Shown: in pieces, positions 8,025-16,586 of the stretch
Layout of the letters: each line of letters starts with the position of its first letter
Numbering within the stretch: the first letter of the stretch is position 1
Source: CAVOOW01 sp963697675
GTDB taxonomy: Bacteria; Actinomycetota; Actinomycetes; JACCUZ01
Direction of reading: 5' to 3'
NCBI GenBank assembly: GCA_963697675.1
Contig: CAVOOW010000007.1
Span: forward strand, 62,001-126,000
DNA length: 64,000 nt
Position numbers and translations under genes: made by a program
The notes under the pieces: generated by a model
What the model was told of the DNA's origin: nothing
Seen by the model: only the letters and a program-made list of their open reading frames with translations
Databases searched by the model: none

Positions 8025-8237
8025 CGAACGCCTGGGTCGACTCGATGTCGAGAACGCGCAAACCGGCGAAGCTCAGGGGTGCGGTTCTGCCAGACACTGC
8101 GGCCCGCGCGGCCTGGTCGACCTCGCGGACACCCCCCCCGCAACGGCCTGGGTAGACGGCCAATAAGTCGGTTGGCACGCCGAGCCTGGACCGGTAGGTT
8201 CCGAGCGAACGTGACACGATTCGAGGAGGTGAGCCCG
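8025..8237. other. Intergenic region before the leader ORF
   Basis: Within the 315-bp interval between the SDR gene and the patatin gene, this part shows no supported coding sequence. It includes an 8-C homopolymer near 8131, which could be a length-variable tract. The remaining part (8238-8339) holds a 17-codon ORF described separately. Confidence 0.5.
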
Positions 8238-8291
8238 ATGCACACACTGTCCACTCTGGGCGCTCCTTTGAGTTCACGATCGCGCGACTGA
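8238..8291 (+). CDS. Possible 17-residue leader peptide upstream of patatin
   Basis: ATG 8238 is preceded by an almost perfect Shine-Dalgarno (GAGGAGGTGA at 8223-8232) at good spacing and encodes MHTLSTLGAPLSSRSRD, ending 48 bp before the patatin start. The ribosome site is stronger than that of nearly any other gene here, which is the main evidence. There is no obvious amino-acid bias of an attenuator. It may be a translated leader or a chance ORF. Confidence 0.35.
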   Translation: MHTLSTLGAPLSSRSRD

Positions 8292-8339
8292 CGTAGCTGT
8301 CGCGGGGAGCGCTGCACGCACTCTCAGAAAGCTACGACT

Positions 8340-9278
8340 GTGAATCCTTCACTTGAGCCCAACTCCGAGACGACCTCTAACGACCTCTCGGAACACCCCT
8401 CCCGTACAGCGTTGGTCCTTGGTGGCGGCGGATCGGCAGGCAATGCGTGGCTGATCGGCGTCATCGCCGGCCTGTTTGCGGCCGGGTTGGATGTGACCGA
8501 GGCCGATCTGATCATCGGGACGTCGGCCGGATCGACCGCCGCGGCCCAGATAACCAGCGCGACCCCGGCCGAACTGCTTGCCGGCATCCTTGGCGCCGCG
8601 CCCCAGCCACGGACTGCTCCCGCGGGATCCGACGGTGGGCGCGTTCGCATTAGGCCCGCGGTGGACCATATGGAGAGAACGAGCCGAATCATCGCTGCCG
8701 CTGCGGATGCGGCCGACATGCGCCGCAGACTGGGTGCGGCGGCGCTCGAAATGGCTGCGGCGTCGGACGGCTCCGGGCAGCGGTGGCGCGCTACCGTCGC
8801 CGCTCGGCTGCCCAGTCAGCGCTGGCCGGAACGAACGATGCTCATCACGGCGGTCGATGCCCGTACCGGTGAACCGGTCGTGTTCGACCGCCACAGCGGG
8901 GTCGACTTGGTGGACGCCGTGGCCGCCAGCTGTGCCAGTGGCTTCGCCTACAGCATCGGCGGCAGCCGTTACATCGACGGCGGCTACCGATCCAATGCCG
9001 ACAACGCCGATCTGGCAGCCGGCTACGCACGGGTGCTGGTGCTGTCACCATTCGGCGGCAGGTCACGGACTCCGGTGGACTGGGGCATGCATCTCGTCAC
9101 GCAGGTCGACGAACTACGCGCACGCGGCAGCCGGGTCGAAACGATCTTCCCGGATAGCAACTCGCGCACCGCGTTCGGCGACAATGTGATGGATCCGTCG
9201 ACCCGTCCGCCCGCCGCACGAGCCGGTTACAACCAAGGCAGAGCCCTCGCCGAGCAGCTCACCGAATTCTGGCGCTGA
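8340..9278 (+). CDS. Patatin-like phospholipase family protein
   Basis: A 312-residue predicted lipid acyl hydrolase. The oxyanion-hole motif GGGGSAGNAW is at residues 28-37, the nucleophile elbow GTSAG (Ser of GxSxG) near residue 61, and the catalytic Asp in YIDGGYRSNADNADL near residue 218 (DGG motif). These give the Ser-Asp dyad of patatins. No signal peptide is seen, so it is probably cytoplasmic. The GTG at 8340 is used; no strong ribosome site precedes it, although a well-initiated 17-codon ORF ends 48 bp upstream. Confidence 0.86.
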   Translation: MNPSLEPNSETTSNDLSEHPSRTALVLGGGGSAGNAWLIGVIAGLFAAGLDVTEADLIIGTSAGSTAAAQITSATPAELLAGILGAAPQPRTAPAGSDGGRVRIRPAVDHMERTSRIIAAAADAADMRRRLGAAALEMAAASDGSGQRWRATVAARLPSQRWPERTMLITAVDARTGEPVVFDRHSGVDLVDAVAASCASGFAYSIGGSRYIDGGYRSNADNADLAAGYARVLVLSPFGGRSRTPVDWGMHLVTQVDELRARGSRVETIFPDSNSRTAFGDNVMDPSTRPPAARAGYNQGRALAEQLTEFWR

Positions 9279-9345
9279 CGCTACGACCAGAAGGCGCGAC
9301 GAGCTCGAGTCGGGCGGGCACTGCTCGGCACTCGCGCGTTGTGGC

Positions 9346-10251
9346 CTATTTCTTGTCGACCCACCCGCGTAACGAGGCATGGTCGGAGTAGGCGGCATGG
9401 GTCGCCTGGCTCTTGACGATGTCGAAGTCGCCGGCAGTCACAAAGACGTAGTCGATCTTCTCGCCCGATCTTTGGGTGACCGCGCCGCAACGGCACTTGC
9501 CGGGTCCCTGGTCGACCTCGTCAAACTGCCCGGAACCTCCGTGGTGCGCCGGGGTGTAGAGCCCGTCCAGCCCCCGGTCACCGGGGGGAACGTTGAAGTC
9601 GCCCATCAGCACGACCGGCAGCCCGGACGCACCGACCACCGATGCAGCCTGCGCGATCTGCCGTCGCCGGATGGACCCGGTCGGATCAGGACCGGAGTTG
9701 ACGATGTGGGTGGAGCAGATGCGGGTGGTCCGCAAGCCCAGGTCCGCTGTCACGCAGAGCAGGCCCCGGAACTCGCCGTTGTCCTGACCCTGCGCCCGGT
9801 AGAACGTCTGGTCCACCGTGTCGATCTCGGCGCGGGTCAGGACGGCGTTGCCGAAGTCCGTGCCGTCGTCGCACCCGTCGTTCTTGGTCGTCATGAAGGC
9901 AGCCGACATCTTCCACCCACGGCTGGCGAGGCCGGTGACGATCCCGGAGAACTCCGAACGACACGCCTCGTTGAGGCTGACCGCCGCGGGATGGAACTGG
10001 TCGAGGGCATTGACCACCGCTGCGGTCTTGACCTGTGTCGGCCACGGGCAGACCCGGCCGCACATGTTGAACTGGAACAGCCGGATGTCCCCGGTGGCCG
10101 ACGCGGTCGGGGTCGGTGCTGCTGCGGCCGCCCCCAGCCCAGCGACCAGCAGCAGCCCGCCAAGCAGGAAACCCAGGCGGGCACGCCACGCGGTGTTCGT
10201 TCCCGGTGATCGGTTCCGCGCAGGCGAGCGTGAGAGCAACGGCCGAGCCAT
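9346..10251 (-). CDS. Secreted endonuclease/exonuclease/phosphatase family protein
   Basis: A 301-residue protein with an N-terminal signal or anchor segment (WRARLGFLLGGLLLVAGLGAAAAAP, residues 22-46, written across its hydrophobic core), so it is exported. The EEP fold motifs follow: RLFQFNMCG (metal-site Asn), SLNEAC (Glu), STHIVNS, VLMGDFNVPPGD (GDFN catalytic pair) and YSDHASLRGW (terminal Asp-His). Relatives include DNase I, sphingomyelinases and lipid phosphatases; the substrate is not determined. Four cysteines after the signal suggest disulphides. Confidence 0.86.
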   Translation of the reverse strand: MARPLLSRSPARNRSPGTNTAWRARLGFLLGGLLLVAGLGAAAAAPTPTASATGDIRLFQFNMCGRVCPWPTQVKTAAVVNALDQFHPAAVSLNEACRSEFSGIVTGLASRGWKMSAAFMTTKNDGCDDGTDFGNAVLTRAEIDTVDQTFYRAQGQDNGEFRGLLCVTADLGLRTTRICSTHIVNSGPDPTGSIRRRQIAQAASVVGASGLPVVLMGDFNVPPGDRGLDGLYTPAHHGGSGQFDEVDQGPGKCRCGAVTQRSGEKIDYVFVTAGDFDIVKSQATHAAYSDHASLRGWVDKK

Positions 10252-10293
10252 ACCAGCAGCCTCGCACGCGTGCGGGCCTCGGACGCGGCGCCG

Positions 10294-11058
10294 TCAGCCG
10301 CCGTACTCGTCGTGGCGGCGCCACCAGAAGCCGTCCTCGTTGCGACCGAGTGGCGCGCGGTCAAGCCACTGGTACATGCCCCATAGGCCGTCCAGCCCAC
10401 GCTCGTACGCCGAGTAGGTGTGGTAGACGACGCCATCCTCGAGCACGAACGCGCTCACGCCGGGCCCCTCTCGCCGGAACGTCTCCCAGTCCGTTCCGAC
10501 CACGCTCGACGCGAAGTCGTCGAGCCCGGAACCGTCCTCACCGGCCGGCGGCCGGAAGTCCGCGCTGCGGAAGTTGTACTCGATCGCTCCCGAATCCCAC
10601 TGCGCCTTGGTGAACCCGGCCTGGAAGTCGTAGTTGAAATCGCTGTCGAACGAGGACGCCCACGGGAAACCCCAGCCCATCCGCCGCTTGTATGCCTGCA
10701 GTTTCGCGAGCGGAGCCCGCGACACCGCGTGGAGGGTGACGTCGTGATTGGCCAAATGGACGACGGAGCCATCGAAGCCGTCCGCGATCGCCGAGCAGCT
10801 CGGACACCCTGCCTTGAAGTCGGGCCCGAACATGAAGTGATAGATGAGCAGTTGCGAGCGTCCTCTGAAGAGATCGGCGAGCGACGCTGTGCCCTCGTCG
10901 GTCTCGAAGCGGTATTCCTTGTCGATTCGAACCCAGGGCAGCTCCTGCCGCTGCCGCGCCAGTTCGTCGCTGCGTCGCGTCAGCGCCTTCTCGGACTCGA
11001 GCAGCTCGAGTCGGGCAGCAAGCCACTGATCGCGCGTTGCGATCTTGTGGTCGGTCAT
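10294..11058 (-). CDS. DUF899 family thioredoxin-like protein
   Basis: A 254-residue protein matching DUF899. It starts with the helical ATRDQWLAARLELLESEK region, then a thioredoxin-like core with FGPDFKAGCPSCSAIADGF (CPSC at about residues 100-103), HDVTLHAVSRAPLAKL, and FPWASSFDSDFNYDF. The ATG at 11058 follows an AAGGAGAG ribosome site. The CxxC suggests redox chemistry, but no biochemical role is established for the family as far as I can say. It is followed upstream by the DUF2182 gene, 58 bp away. Confidence 0.85.
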   Translation of the reverse strand: MTDHKIATRDQWLAARLELLESEKALTRRSDELARQRQELPWVRIDKEYRFETDEGTASLADLFRGRSQLLIYHFMFGPDFKAGCPSCSAIADGFDGSVVHLANHDVTLHAVSRAPLAKLQAYKRRMGWGFPWASSFDSDFNYDFQAGFTKAQWDSGAIEYNFRSADFRPPAGEDGSGLDDFASSVVGTDWETFRREGPGVSAFVLEDGVVYHTYSAYERGLDGLWGMYQWLDRAPLGRNEDGFWWRRHDEYGG

Positions 11059-11116
11059 TGTTCTCTCCTTCGTGTCGTTACAACGGTTTGGCGTGGCACG
11101 CCCAAACGGTGACGGC

Positions 11117-11837
11117 TCACATCGGTGGCATGAGTCCGGGGACTGACGAGGGCGCGATGAGGATCAGTGCTCCGAGCCCGACGATGGCTAGCGCCAGCGG
11201 CACATCGATCGCGGCCTTCGCGGGCAGCAGCTTCTGGGCAACGGCGAGGACTGCGATCACCGACATCCAGGTGACGCTCATGACGCCCAGCGCCACCAGC
11301 ATCAGCATCAGTCCGATGCTCGAGCCGACGCAGTTGAGCCCGAACTCGACACCAGAGCCGACGCTCTCGCGGCAGCGCCGGCGGAAACGCTTCTTGAGCG
11401 GCGTGAGCTCGTACGCACCTGCCGCGATCACAACGGCGCCCGCGGCGAACGTCCCGTGCGGCCGGTACAACGCGTAGACGACGACGCCCACCAGTGTCCA
11501 GACAGCAACGTAGGACCCGACGAACATGCGGTACGGCGCGCACACGACTGCCGGCGAGAGCGAGTTTCAACACTGCCGGAGCCGCGCTCGGCAGCATCAT
11601 CGCCGCCATCATCGACACCCACAGGGCGATGAAGAACCCGAACGAACCGAGCGAGGTCGCAACGCCCATGTCCATCCCGTTCATCCGCATCCGCTGCACT
11701 GCGACGACCCAGCACGCGGCGCCGACCCCGAGAGTCGCTGTCAGGGCGGTGAGACGACGTTGCGTCGTGTTCATCCCGTTGCTCATGACGTGACGGGTTC
11801 CGCTTGTGCGAACGACGGGCCGGTCTGCGATTTTCAT
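11117..11837 (-). CDS. DUF2182 family metal-binding membrane protein (frameshifted)
   Basis: A predicted polytopic membrane protein of DUF2182, about 239 residues when read across a break. The N-terminal half (to about 11555) carries the family motif WVSMMAAMMLPSAAP. The C-terminal half is in another frame (CAPYRMFVGSYVAVWTLVGV onward) and supplies the remaining helices. One extra base near 11550 explains the break. The ATG at 11837 has GGAGG five bases before it. The frame extending below 11117 is read-through. Intact protein with a sequencing indel is favoured over a pseudogene, because the codon pattern continues normally. Confidence 0.75.
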
Positions 11838-11934
11838 GACGTCCTCCAAGGAAAAGGGGCCGTCCGCGGACGGCAGACGGCAGCACGAACCCGGCGGGCG
11901 GCCGGCGTTCGGTCTCGCGGCCTGACGGGGTGGT

Positions 11935-12273
11935 TCAGCGGGGCGGGTCGGCCAGGAACGCGGACAGCCGGTCGAGGGCGCCGTCCCAGTCGGCGGCGAG
12001 CGCGGCCAGGTAGGACTGCGCGACCTTGATCGGCTCGGACCGGTGCCGGTAGAGCACCCGGCGTCCGGTGCCGGCGTCGCTGGTCACCAGCCCCGCGTCG
12101 GCGAGCAGCGCGAGGTGCTTGGCGACGCCCTGCCGGGTCATCGCCAACCGGCCGGACAGGTCGGTCGCGGTGCTCGCCCCGTGCTCGGCCAGCGAGGCCA
12201 GGATCGCCCGCCGGTTGGTGTCGGCCAGCGCCGCGAAGACCCCGGCCGACACCTCCTCGGGGTCAGGCGGCAT
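11935..12273 (-). CDS. ArsR family transcriptional regulator
   Basis: A 112-residue winged-helix repressor: LADTNRRAILASLAEHGASTATDLSGRL with recognition helix RQGVAKHLALLADAGLV, typical of the ArsR subgroup paired with SRPBCC proteins. It lacks metal-binding cysteines, so it is not an obvious metal sensor. The ATG at 12273 lies inside the upstream SRPBCC gene, overlapping by 11 bp, which implies co-translation. The usual order in such pairs is regulator first; here it is second. Likely target: the two palindromes at 12711-12757 in front of the operon. Confidence 0.87.
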   Translation of the reverse strand: MPPDPEEVSAGVFAALADTNRRAILASLAEHGASTATDLSGRLAMTRQGVAKHLALLADAGLVTSDAGTGRRVLYRHRSEPIKVAQSYLAALAADWDGALDRLSAFLADPPR

Positions 12274-12697
12274 CGAGGTACGCGACGAGCTCGCCGAGCT
12301 CCGCGCGCCAGCCCTCGGTGTTGCCCTGGTAGCTCGCCTCGAGCCACTCGTCCGGCAGCTGGGCGAACCCGCTCTCGGTGACGGTGAGCCGGGTCCCGGA
12401 CGCGGTCGGCTCGAGCGCGAACTCGACATAGGTCCGCCGCGGGTCGCCCTCGGGGGCACCGTTGATCCCCCAGCAGTAGGCGAACACCGACATCGGGTCG
12501 ACCACCTTGATCGCGAGGGTCTGCTCCCCGTCGAACTGCTCCCAGCGCATCAGTACGTCGTGGCCGGGAGCCACTTCACCCTCGGCCTTGCTGCCGAACC
12601 AGCTGGTGAGGCCCTCCAGGGTGGACAGTGCGCCCCACACCTTCTCCTGCGGGTGGGCGAGGTCGAGGGTGCGGGTGATGGTGTTCGGGATGGGCAT
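12263..12697 (-). CDS. SRPBCC (AHSA1-like) domain protein
   Basis: A 144-residue START-like hydrophobic-pocket protein: IPNTITRTLDLAHPQEKVWGAL at the N-terminus, LTSWFGSKAEGEVAPGHDVLMRW in the middle, and the C-terminal NTEGWRAELGELVAYLD helix of the AHSA1 family. The ATG at 12697 has AGGAG at good spacing. It is the first gene of a two-gene unit with the ArsR regulator, whose start overlaps its stop by 11 bp. Such pairs may respond to a small ligand bound by the SRPBCC protein; the ligand is unknown. Confidence 0.86.
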   Translation of the reverse strand: MPIPNTITRTLDLAHPQEKVWGALSTLEGLTSWFGSKAEGEVAPGHDVLMRWEQFDGEQTLAIKVVDPMSVFAYCWGINGAPEGDPRRTYVEFALEPTASGTRLTVTESGFAQLPDEWLEASYQGNTEGWRAELGELVAYLDAA

Positions 12698-12710
12698 GAT
12701 CAGCTCCTAT

Positions 12711-12761
12711 CGCAACTGTTTGGTTGCGATCGAATCTATAGCAACTATCTGGTTGCGTCAA
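12711..12761 (-). promoter_or_regulatory. Promoter with two ArsR-type operator palindromes
   Basis: Two copies of GCAAC-N6-GTTGC lie at 12712-12727 and 12741-12756, with centres 29 bp apart. On the minus strand TTGACG (12761-12756) and TAGATT (12738-12733) with a 17-bp spacer make a good promoter. One palindrome fills the spacer and the other covers the expected start point near 12726. This is what an autorepressed ArsR-SRPBCC operon should look like. Confidence 0.7.
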
Positions 12762-12793
12762 CCCGTCGTACGCCGATGTCTGGTCAGGCCGGA

Positions 12794-13207
12794 CTATCCG
12801 GGCGGTTCCGGAGCTACCCGCGTCACCTGTCCCGTGGCATCCGTGACGTAGCGACCACGCGAGAGATCGAGCAGCACCAGCACGTTGCCGAACGGATCGG
12901 CAACCACGGTGAGGCGACCGACCGGAATGTCGAACGGTTCGGTGACCATCGTGCCGCCGGCCGCCACGATGACTTCGGCTGCCTGATCCGCATCGGACAC
13001 CAACCAGTTGGGCGCATAGCCCTCTCTGGTCGTGAGGACGATCTCCGCGTCGCTGTCCGGTAGCGCCAGCCCGGCCTGGCCGACCTCGTCGTTGCGCCAC
13101 AGCAGGTCATGACCGAGGGAGCCACGATAGAAGGACAGGCCAGCATCGAGGTCGGGAACCGGGATCGTCACGGCGTCGACCTTGAGGAACAGCGGATCAG
13201 ATCGCAT
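12794..13207 (-). CDS. VOC (glyoxalase/bleomycin resistance) family protein
   Basis: A 137-residue single-module vicinal-oxygen-chelate protein. It opens LKVDAVTIPVPDLDAGLSFYRGSLG and ends with the second beta-alpha-beta unit EPFDIPVGRLTVVADPFGNVLVLLDL. The second ATG (13207) of the frame is preferred, with GTGAGGA about seven bases before it. Members bind metals and act as lyases, dioxygenases or drug-binding proteins; nothing here distinguishes these. Two other single-domain VOC proteins lie at 27577 and 32641. Confidence 0.8.
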   Translation of the reverse strand: MRSDPLFLKVDAVTIPVPDLDAGLSFYRGSLGHDLLWRNDEVGQAGLALPDSDAEIVLTTREGYAPNWLVSDADQAAEVIVAAGGTMVTEPFDIPVGRLTVVADPFGNVLVLLDLSRGRYVTDATGQVTRVAPEPPG

Positions 13208-13285
13208 GCCGCAATCCTCACCCACGCATACGACATCGAGCCTCAGTCCGGCCCAGGTCGCGACCCTGCGCTCCAGCGTTGTTCG

Positions 13286-14137
13286 TCAGGCGCAGCGGAT
13301 GGGCTCGTCAGACGCCGGCCAGCGCTCGACGTCGTTGGCGTCCTTGACGTTTACCAGGTACGCCGCGTTGTGGCCTTCGCCCAGCCACAGTTCCCGTCCG
13401 TCTCGTCGGAGTCCGGTGTTGGTCGCGTCGGTCGGCAAGGTCGCAGAGCCGTCGTAGGTCGTGCGCAGTAGCTCGGCGAGCTCACCGTGCCGGTCGCTGA
13501 CGTACTCTTCCCCGCCGCGGTCCGGGCCGAGGTGGAGGAACGTGATGTCTTGCCAGTCACAGTGCTGCGCGCCCTGGAATGACCGAATCCTCGTCACCGG
13601 GACGCGTCGCCCCGAGGCGTCCTCCCACACGTCGATGTCGAGGTCGTCGGTCACGCTTGCCGGAAGCTCTGAGGGGTCGCACTCGGCCCATGTCTCGACC
13701 CCCCAGCCCGTGTCGCCATTGAAGTCCTTGACGTTCTCGGACACGACGAACGCGATCTTGGTGCGGCCACCGACGTCGTAGGACAAGAGCACCCGACCAT
13801 CGTCCTCGCGCTCGACTCGGTAGCCGTCCTTGGGAAGATCACCGACGTAGTCCTCCTCGAAGAGGTTCGTCAAGGCGTCCGTGGCGCTGTCCTGGACGGA
13901 CTCGAGTCCGCTGTCATACGACGCGCCGCCGCCGGCATACGGGTCTCCGACGCACTCCAGCGCCCGGCCGGCTGCACCTGAGCGCTCCTGGACGGTCGCT
14001 TTGTCACGATGGTCGGCTGGCAGACTCATCGGCCCGTCGTACGGTGCGGAAACCGGATCGGCTTGGACTACGACGGACGAACCACCGCAGCCAGCGACCA
14101 GCAGCGTGGCAGCGACAAGTACGAGCGCGCTCCGCAC
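13286..14137 (-). CDS. Predicted lipoprotein of unknown function
   Basis: A 283-residue protein with a lipoprotein signal: MRSALVLVAATLLVAGCGGSS, lipobox LVAGC with Cys at residue 17, so it should be anchored to the outer face of the membrane. The mature part is acidic with scattered cysteines (residues near 62, 153, 191 and the C-terminal RCA), and no domain was recognised. Its C-terminal third has a repeated ELWLGEGHNAAYLVNVKDANDVERW-like strand pattern (written here only as a landmark). Monocistronic, between the VOC gene and a DinB gene. Confidence 0.65.
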   Translation of the reverse strand: MRSALVLVAATLLVAGCGGSSVVVQADPVSAPYDGPMSLPADHRDKATVQERSGAAGRALECVGDPYAGGGASYDSGLESVQDSATDALTNLFEEDYVGDLPKDGYRVEREDDGRVLLSYDVGGRTKIAFVVSENVKDFNGDTGWGVETWAECDPSELPASVTDDLDIDVWEDASGRRVPVTRIRSFQGAQHCDWQDITFLHLGPDRGGEEYVSDRHGELAELLRTTYDGSATLPTDATNTGLRRDGRELWLGEGHNAAYLVNVKDANDVERWPASDEPIRCA

Positions 14138-14292
14138 GGGTCCTCCTCTGTGCCGGTGTTGCAGTTTGACGCAGGCCGACGCTTCGCGGTTCCCACCGGC
14201 GGAGCATCTGCAGTTGAGCGCGCCGTGGCTCAGTCCTTTGTAGAGCTATTGAGGTTGTGCCGTCCCACCCGACGCGGGCAGGCTCAGCGCTC

Positions 14293-14802
14293 ATGAGCCT
14301 TCCGTTCCCGTCACCCACCGAGCCTGTCGTCTCGCGCACCGAGGTGTTCCTCGGCTATCTCGACTACTTTCGGTCTGTCCTGGTCAGCAAGCTCGACGGG
14401 CTCCCCGACGGTGAGCTGCGGGCCAGCCGGTTGCCGTCCGGCTGGACGCCGATCGAGCTGCTCAAGCACCTGACCTACGTCGAGCTGCGGTGGCTCGAGT
14501 GGGGCTTCGAGGGCCGCAACGTCGTCGAGCCGTGGGGCGACAACCGGGACGACCGGTGGTACGTCGCACCCGGTGAGACGCTCGACGAACTGCTCACGGC
14601 GCTGCACGCGCAGGCCGCGCGCAGCCGAGCCGTCGTCGAGGCGCACGACCTGTCCGAGGTCGGGCAGCCCGGCGATCGGTGGGACGGCGACGATCCTGCG
14701 ACGCTCGAGCGCATCCTGTTCCATCTGCTCCAGGAGTACGCCCGCCACGTCGGCCATCTGGACATCGTCCGCGAGCTGGCCGACGGCACGGTGGGGGAGT
14801 AG
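14293..14802 (+). CDS. DinB family protein (DUF664)
   Basis: A 169-residue four-helix-bundle protein of the DinB/DUF664 group. The metal-binding pattern is visible: LLKHLTYVELRWLEWGF (first His), and the C-terminal LLQEYARHVGHLDIVRELAD with two histidines three to four residues apart. In actinobacteria this fold includes mycothiol-dependent S-transferases and maleylpyruvate isomerases, so a thiol-transferase role is possible. The ATG at 14293 gives the usual N-terminus. A second member is at 28735. Confidence 0.82.
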   Translation: MSLPFPSPTEPVVSRTEVFLGYLDYFRSVLVSKLDGLPDGELRASRLPSGWTPIELLKHLTYVELRWLEWGFEGRNVVEPWGDNRDDRWYVAPGETLDELLTALHAQAARSRAVVEAHDLSEVGQPGDRWDGDDPATLERILFHLLQEYARHVGHLDIVRELADGTVGE

Positions 14803-14830
14803 CGCTCGCGCGGGTTTGGTCGTGGCCGAG

Positions 14831-15874
14831 CTAGGCGTTGCGATCGGAGTACAAGTCGGCCAGGCGCCGGTAGTTCTCAGGCGCCTCCAACACGTCGGTG
14901 CTGTCAACAACCTGGTCAACGGCGCCGAACAGCGGCAGTCGTCGCAGCGTCGGGTCGTGCACAGTTGCCAGACACGCCTCAGTGAACCGGTCCGCCATCA
15001 GCACTCGCGCCGGCCGTTCGAAATAGTCCCGAACAGTCGGATCGACTCGTTCGGTCAGTCCGGTGTTGTTGTGCCGTTCGCCGATGTCCGCATAGACCTC
15101 GGCCAGTGCGTCCTCACGACTCCTGATGTCGCTGGCGTTGAGCACGCCGGCCAGGTGCCGGGGAAGACCGTCGGGGTGGCTGAGCCGGCTGAACGCGGTG
15201 CCAAGCCACTTCTGGTACGGCGCGTAGGTGCGGTCAAGCAGCATCGCCAGGCGCATCACGTCGCGAACCAGGCGAGCTGAGGTCACCGCCGAGCCCAGCT
15301 CGTCACCTACCTCGGCGGTGCGGGCAACGAAGGCCTCCTCCTGGGCCAAGCGTCGCCACTGGCAGGCGAGGAGCCAGCGCCACAGCTGTTCGGGATACCA
15401 GGACAACGAGCGTTGCAGCTCAGTCAGTGCACCGGAATCGTCCGCATACACCGCTCCGGCGACGACGCCCAGCAGTCGCTGCTGCGGCACCAGCAGCCAG
15501 TCCACGTCGGACATCCCCACAGTCGCGTCGACTCCGAGGTGATCGAGGACCCACGTCGGCAGTGTCGTGACGGTGACGTGGTGCGTCACGGGTGTGTTGT
15601 CCCACCCATAGCGGACCGGCCATCCACGAAACAGCTCCGGCAACTGGTCGTCCAGCAGGCCGGATACGTCCTCGACGTTGCCTGGTTCGACGATCACCAG
15701 CAACCGCGGACCCCAACCGTGATCCGTGGATCGCTCGGTGTCGTACCCCAGCACGTCGGAGCCCGAGCCCAGCAGAGCCGCACTGTGCCGTCGACCGGTC
15801 AAAAGCGGGCGCACGGCCTCGTCATAGAACGCGCCGCACAGCTCCTTGCCCGGAATGAATGACCGTTCCGACAT
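14831..15874 (-). CDS. DUF4037 nucleotidyltransferase-like protein
   Basis: A 347-residue protein. The N-terminal nucleotidyltransferase-like segment, AALLGSGSDVLGYDTERSTDHGW (written as two parts: GSGSDVLGYD and STDHGWGPRL), carries the GS and Asp-His features seen in DUF4037 proteins. The following two-thirds is helical, with SWYPEQLWRWLLACQWRRLAQEEAF typical of the family. The function is not established; a nucleotide- or nucleotidyl-transfer activity is inferred from the fold only. The ATG at 15874 is the natural start. Monocistronic. Confidence 0.8.
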   Translation of the reverse strand: MSERSFIPGKELCGAFYDEAVRPLLTGRRHSAALLGSGSDVLGYDTERSTDHGWGPRLLVIVEPGNVEDVSGLLDDQLPELFRGWPVRYGWDNTPVTHHVTVTTLPTWVLDHLGVDATVGMSDVDWLLVPQQRLLGVVAGAVYADDSGALTELQRSLSWYPEQLWRWLLACQWRRLAQEEAFVARTAEVGDELGSAVTSARLVRDVMRLAMLLDRTYAPYQKWLGTAFSRLSHPDGLPRHLAGVLNASDIRSREDALAEVYADIGERHNNTGLTERVDPTVRDYFERPARVLMADRFTEACLATVHDPTLRRLPLFGAVDQVVDSTDVLEAPENYRRLADLYSDRNA

Positions 15875-15929
15875 GGCATCGAGGATGCCAGCACGCGATC
15901 ACCGACCGACAGCGAGGACCGACCTTCGT

Positions 15930-16574
15930 CTAGTTCCGCAGGTAGCGCAGCACCGCGAGCACCCGGCGATTGTCGTCGTCCGAGACCGGCAGGCCGAGCT
16001 TGGCGAAGATGGAGGCGACGTGCTTCTCCACTGTTCCGTCGGTGACGACGAGCGCCTGGGCGATGCCGGCGTTGGAGCGGCCCTCTGCCATCAGGGTGAG
16101 CACCTCTCGCTCCCGGACGGACAACGGTGCGAGGTCCTGGATGCGTCGTCCGGCGCCGGCCAGTTGGGTGACCACTTCCGGGTCGAGCGCTGTGCCGCCG
16201 GCAGCCACCCGGGCCAGCGCATCGGTGAACTCGGCGACGTTCGCGACGCGGTCCTTCAGCAGATAGCCGACGCCGGCCGCGCCGCCGGCGAGCAGTCGAG
16301 TCGCATACTGCGTCTCGACGTACTGGGAGAAGAGCAGCACGCCGGTGCCGGGATGGTCGCGGCGGATCGCGATCGCGGCACGCAGGCCCTCGTCGGTGTG
16401 CGTCGGTGGCATGCGGATGTCCACGACGGCGACGTCCGGCTGGTGCTCGGCGACCGCCGCACACAGCGCGACGGCGTCGGCCACGGCTGCTGGCACTTCG
16501 TGCCCGCGCTCGGTGAGCATCTGGGCAAGCAGCTCGCGCAGCACAGCCGCGTCCTCGGCTATCACGACGCGCAT
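15930..16574 (-). CDS. LuxR/NarL family response regulator
   Basis: A 214-residue response regulator. The receiver domain (1-120) has acidic EDA near residue 8, phospho-acceptor Asp in VAVVDIRMP near residue 53, and the conserved Lys in LLKDRV near residue 106. The LuxR-type helix-turn-helix follows: LSVREREVLTLMAEGRSNAGIAQAL and VEKHVASIFAKL. The ATG at 16574 is preferred to the GTG at 16586. It is last of an operon ABC ATPase, permease, kinase, regulator, with the kinase stop at 16587. Confidence 0.88.
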   Translation of the reverse strand: MRVVIAEDAAVLRELLAQMLTERGHEVPAAVADAVALCAAVAEHQPDVAVVDIRMPPTHTDEGLRAAIAIRRDHPGTGVLLFSQYVETQYATRLLAGGAAGVGYLLKDRVANVAEFTDALARVAAGGTALDPEVVTQLAGAGRRIQDLAPLSVREREVLTLMAEGRSNAGIAQALVVTDGTVEKHVASIFAKLGLPVSDDDNRRVLAVLRYLRN

Positions 16575-16586
16575 GACTGCACCCAC

